Shown: in pieces, positions 23,107 to 23,302 of the stretch
Position numbering within the stretch: the stretch's first letter is position 1
Layout: every line of letters starts with the position of its first letter
Source of the DNA: CAZNYN01 sp964577295
Lineage (GTDB): Bacteria; Synergistota; Synergistia; Synergistales; Synergistaceae
Direction of reading: 5' to 3'
Length of the DNA: 23,302 nt
NCBI GenBank assembly: GCA_964577295.1
Contig: CAZNYN010000030.1
Location: forward strand, 1 to 23,302
The notes under the pieces: model-generated
What the model was told of the DNA's origin: nothing
The model's database searches: none
What the model saw: the letters and a program-made list of their open reading frames with translations, nothing else
Position numbers and translations under genes: made by a program

Positions 23107-23262
23107 CAAGATTCAGCCTATGTTTTCGCCCCTTACAACCGTTAAACCATCGCTCAACTATTGCTCAACAACCGCTCAACAATCGTTTAACGCTTTCTTC
23201 TCATCACCATAGGTACGAGTGCAATCAGTGCCATTGCCGCAAATCCTGCATTGCATCCGCCG
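23107..23262. repeat. 156-bp direct repeat, copy 2
   Basis: Partner of 20435-20590; see that entry. Past its right end the two genes differ (CGCTGCCAGATGG against TTCCCGACGG), with partial similarity resuming in the Thr/Pro linker. Confidence 0.85.
23133..23189 (-). repeat. 11-bp repeat array, variant form (downstream of partial CTERM gene)
   Basis: Identical to the array at 20461-20517, placed in the same way over and after the stop codon of the CTERM gene. Confidence 0.8.
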
Positions 23263-23302
23263 CTTCCCGACGGTGTCGGTGTGTCTGCTGCGTATAGGAC
23301 TG
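23187..23302 (-). CDS. C-terminal end of another Synergist-CTERM protein (5' partial)
   Basis: The minus-strand frame enters from the right edge and ends at TAA 23187-23189. It encodes a Thr/Pro linker (ADTPTPS) and the tail GSGGCNAGFAAMALIALV, a short further hydrophobic run and RRKR. The last 25 codons are identical in DNA to those of the S8 protease downstream. The protein body is outside the window; by tandem position it may be a related exported protease, but nothing visible proves that. Confidence 0.8.
   Translation of the reverse strand, partial: VLYAADTPTPSGSGGCNAGFAAMALIALVPMVMRRKR

Overview
The window looks like chromosome from an anaerobic, amino-acid- and peptide-fermenting bacterium, most likely of the phylum Synergistota. 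The main reason is a C-terminal tail of the Synergist-CTERM type (GGCNAGFAA, a hydrophobic stretch, then a basic RRKR/RRRK end), which occurs three times at 20090-23302. The gene set agrees: indolepyruvate ferredoxin oxidoreductase, an aryl-CoA ligase, dipeptidases, an aromatic amino acid permease, a CstA-type transporter and an acetoacetyl-CoA module. Genus cannot be fixed from the sequence alone.

Layout. 1-116 is the end of an aminotransferase-like gene. 263-4373 is a visibly AT-rich block with an aromatic amino acid permease followed by two tandem C69 dipeptidases, one cytosolic and one with an export signal. 4434-6973 is a tightly overlapping operon for a two-subunit CoA-transferase and a thiolase. 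7156-8249 holds a small membrane protein and a hemolysin III/PAQR-type protein transcribed divergently. 8499-10691 is a membrane-bound GGDEF-EAL protein behind a strong promoter, and 10878-12104 is an M20-type carbamoylase/amidohydrolase. 12126-12510 is a complex non-coding repeat region. 12749-13690 is a BASS-family transporter. 13758-17578 is the iorA-iorB-paaK-like operon, preceded by a leader containing an intrinsic terminator. 17646-19709 (minus strand) is a cstA-like gene with a small unrecognised gene upstream. 19884-20067 may be a small RNA. 20090-23302 (minus strand) is a tandem family of Synergist-CTERM proteins: a remnant tail, a complete subtilisin-like protease, and the tail of a third gene.

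How the genes fit together. Dipeptidases and transporters supply amino acids. IorAB oxidatively decarboxylates aryl pyruvates to aryl-acetyl-CoA with reduction of ferredoxin, and the linked PaaK-like ligase interconverts aryl-acetyl-CoA and the free acid. The CoA-transferase and thiolase handle acetoacetyl-CoA. This is inference from gene families and neighbourhood.

The most unusual non-coding content is a composite repeat family found at three places (12126-12510, 20254-20517, 22919-23189). It combines 11-bp direct-repeat arrays, a short hairpin with apparent compensatory base changes, and a roughly 100-111 bp nested palindrome ending in TCGTCTCCCCGCA / TGCGGGGAGACGA. At the right end the family is interwoven with the Synergist-CTERM genes. 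A 156-bp direct repeat, identical by eye, covers the sorting tail and 3' flank of two of these genes, while the sequence just upstream differs. This suggests recombination that swaps protein bodies onto a common tail.
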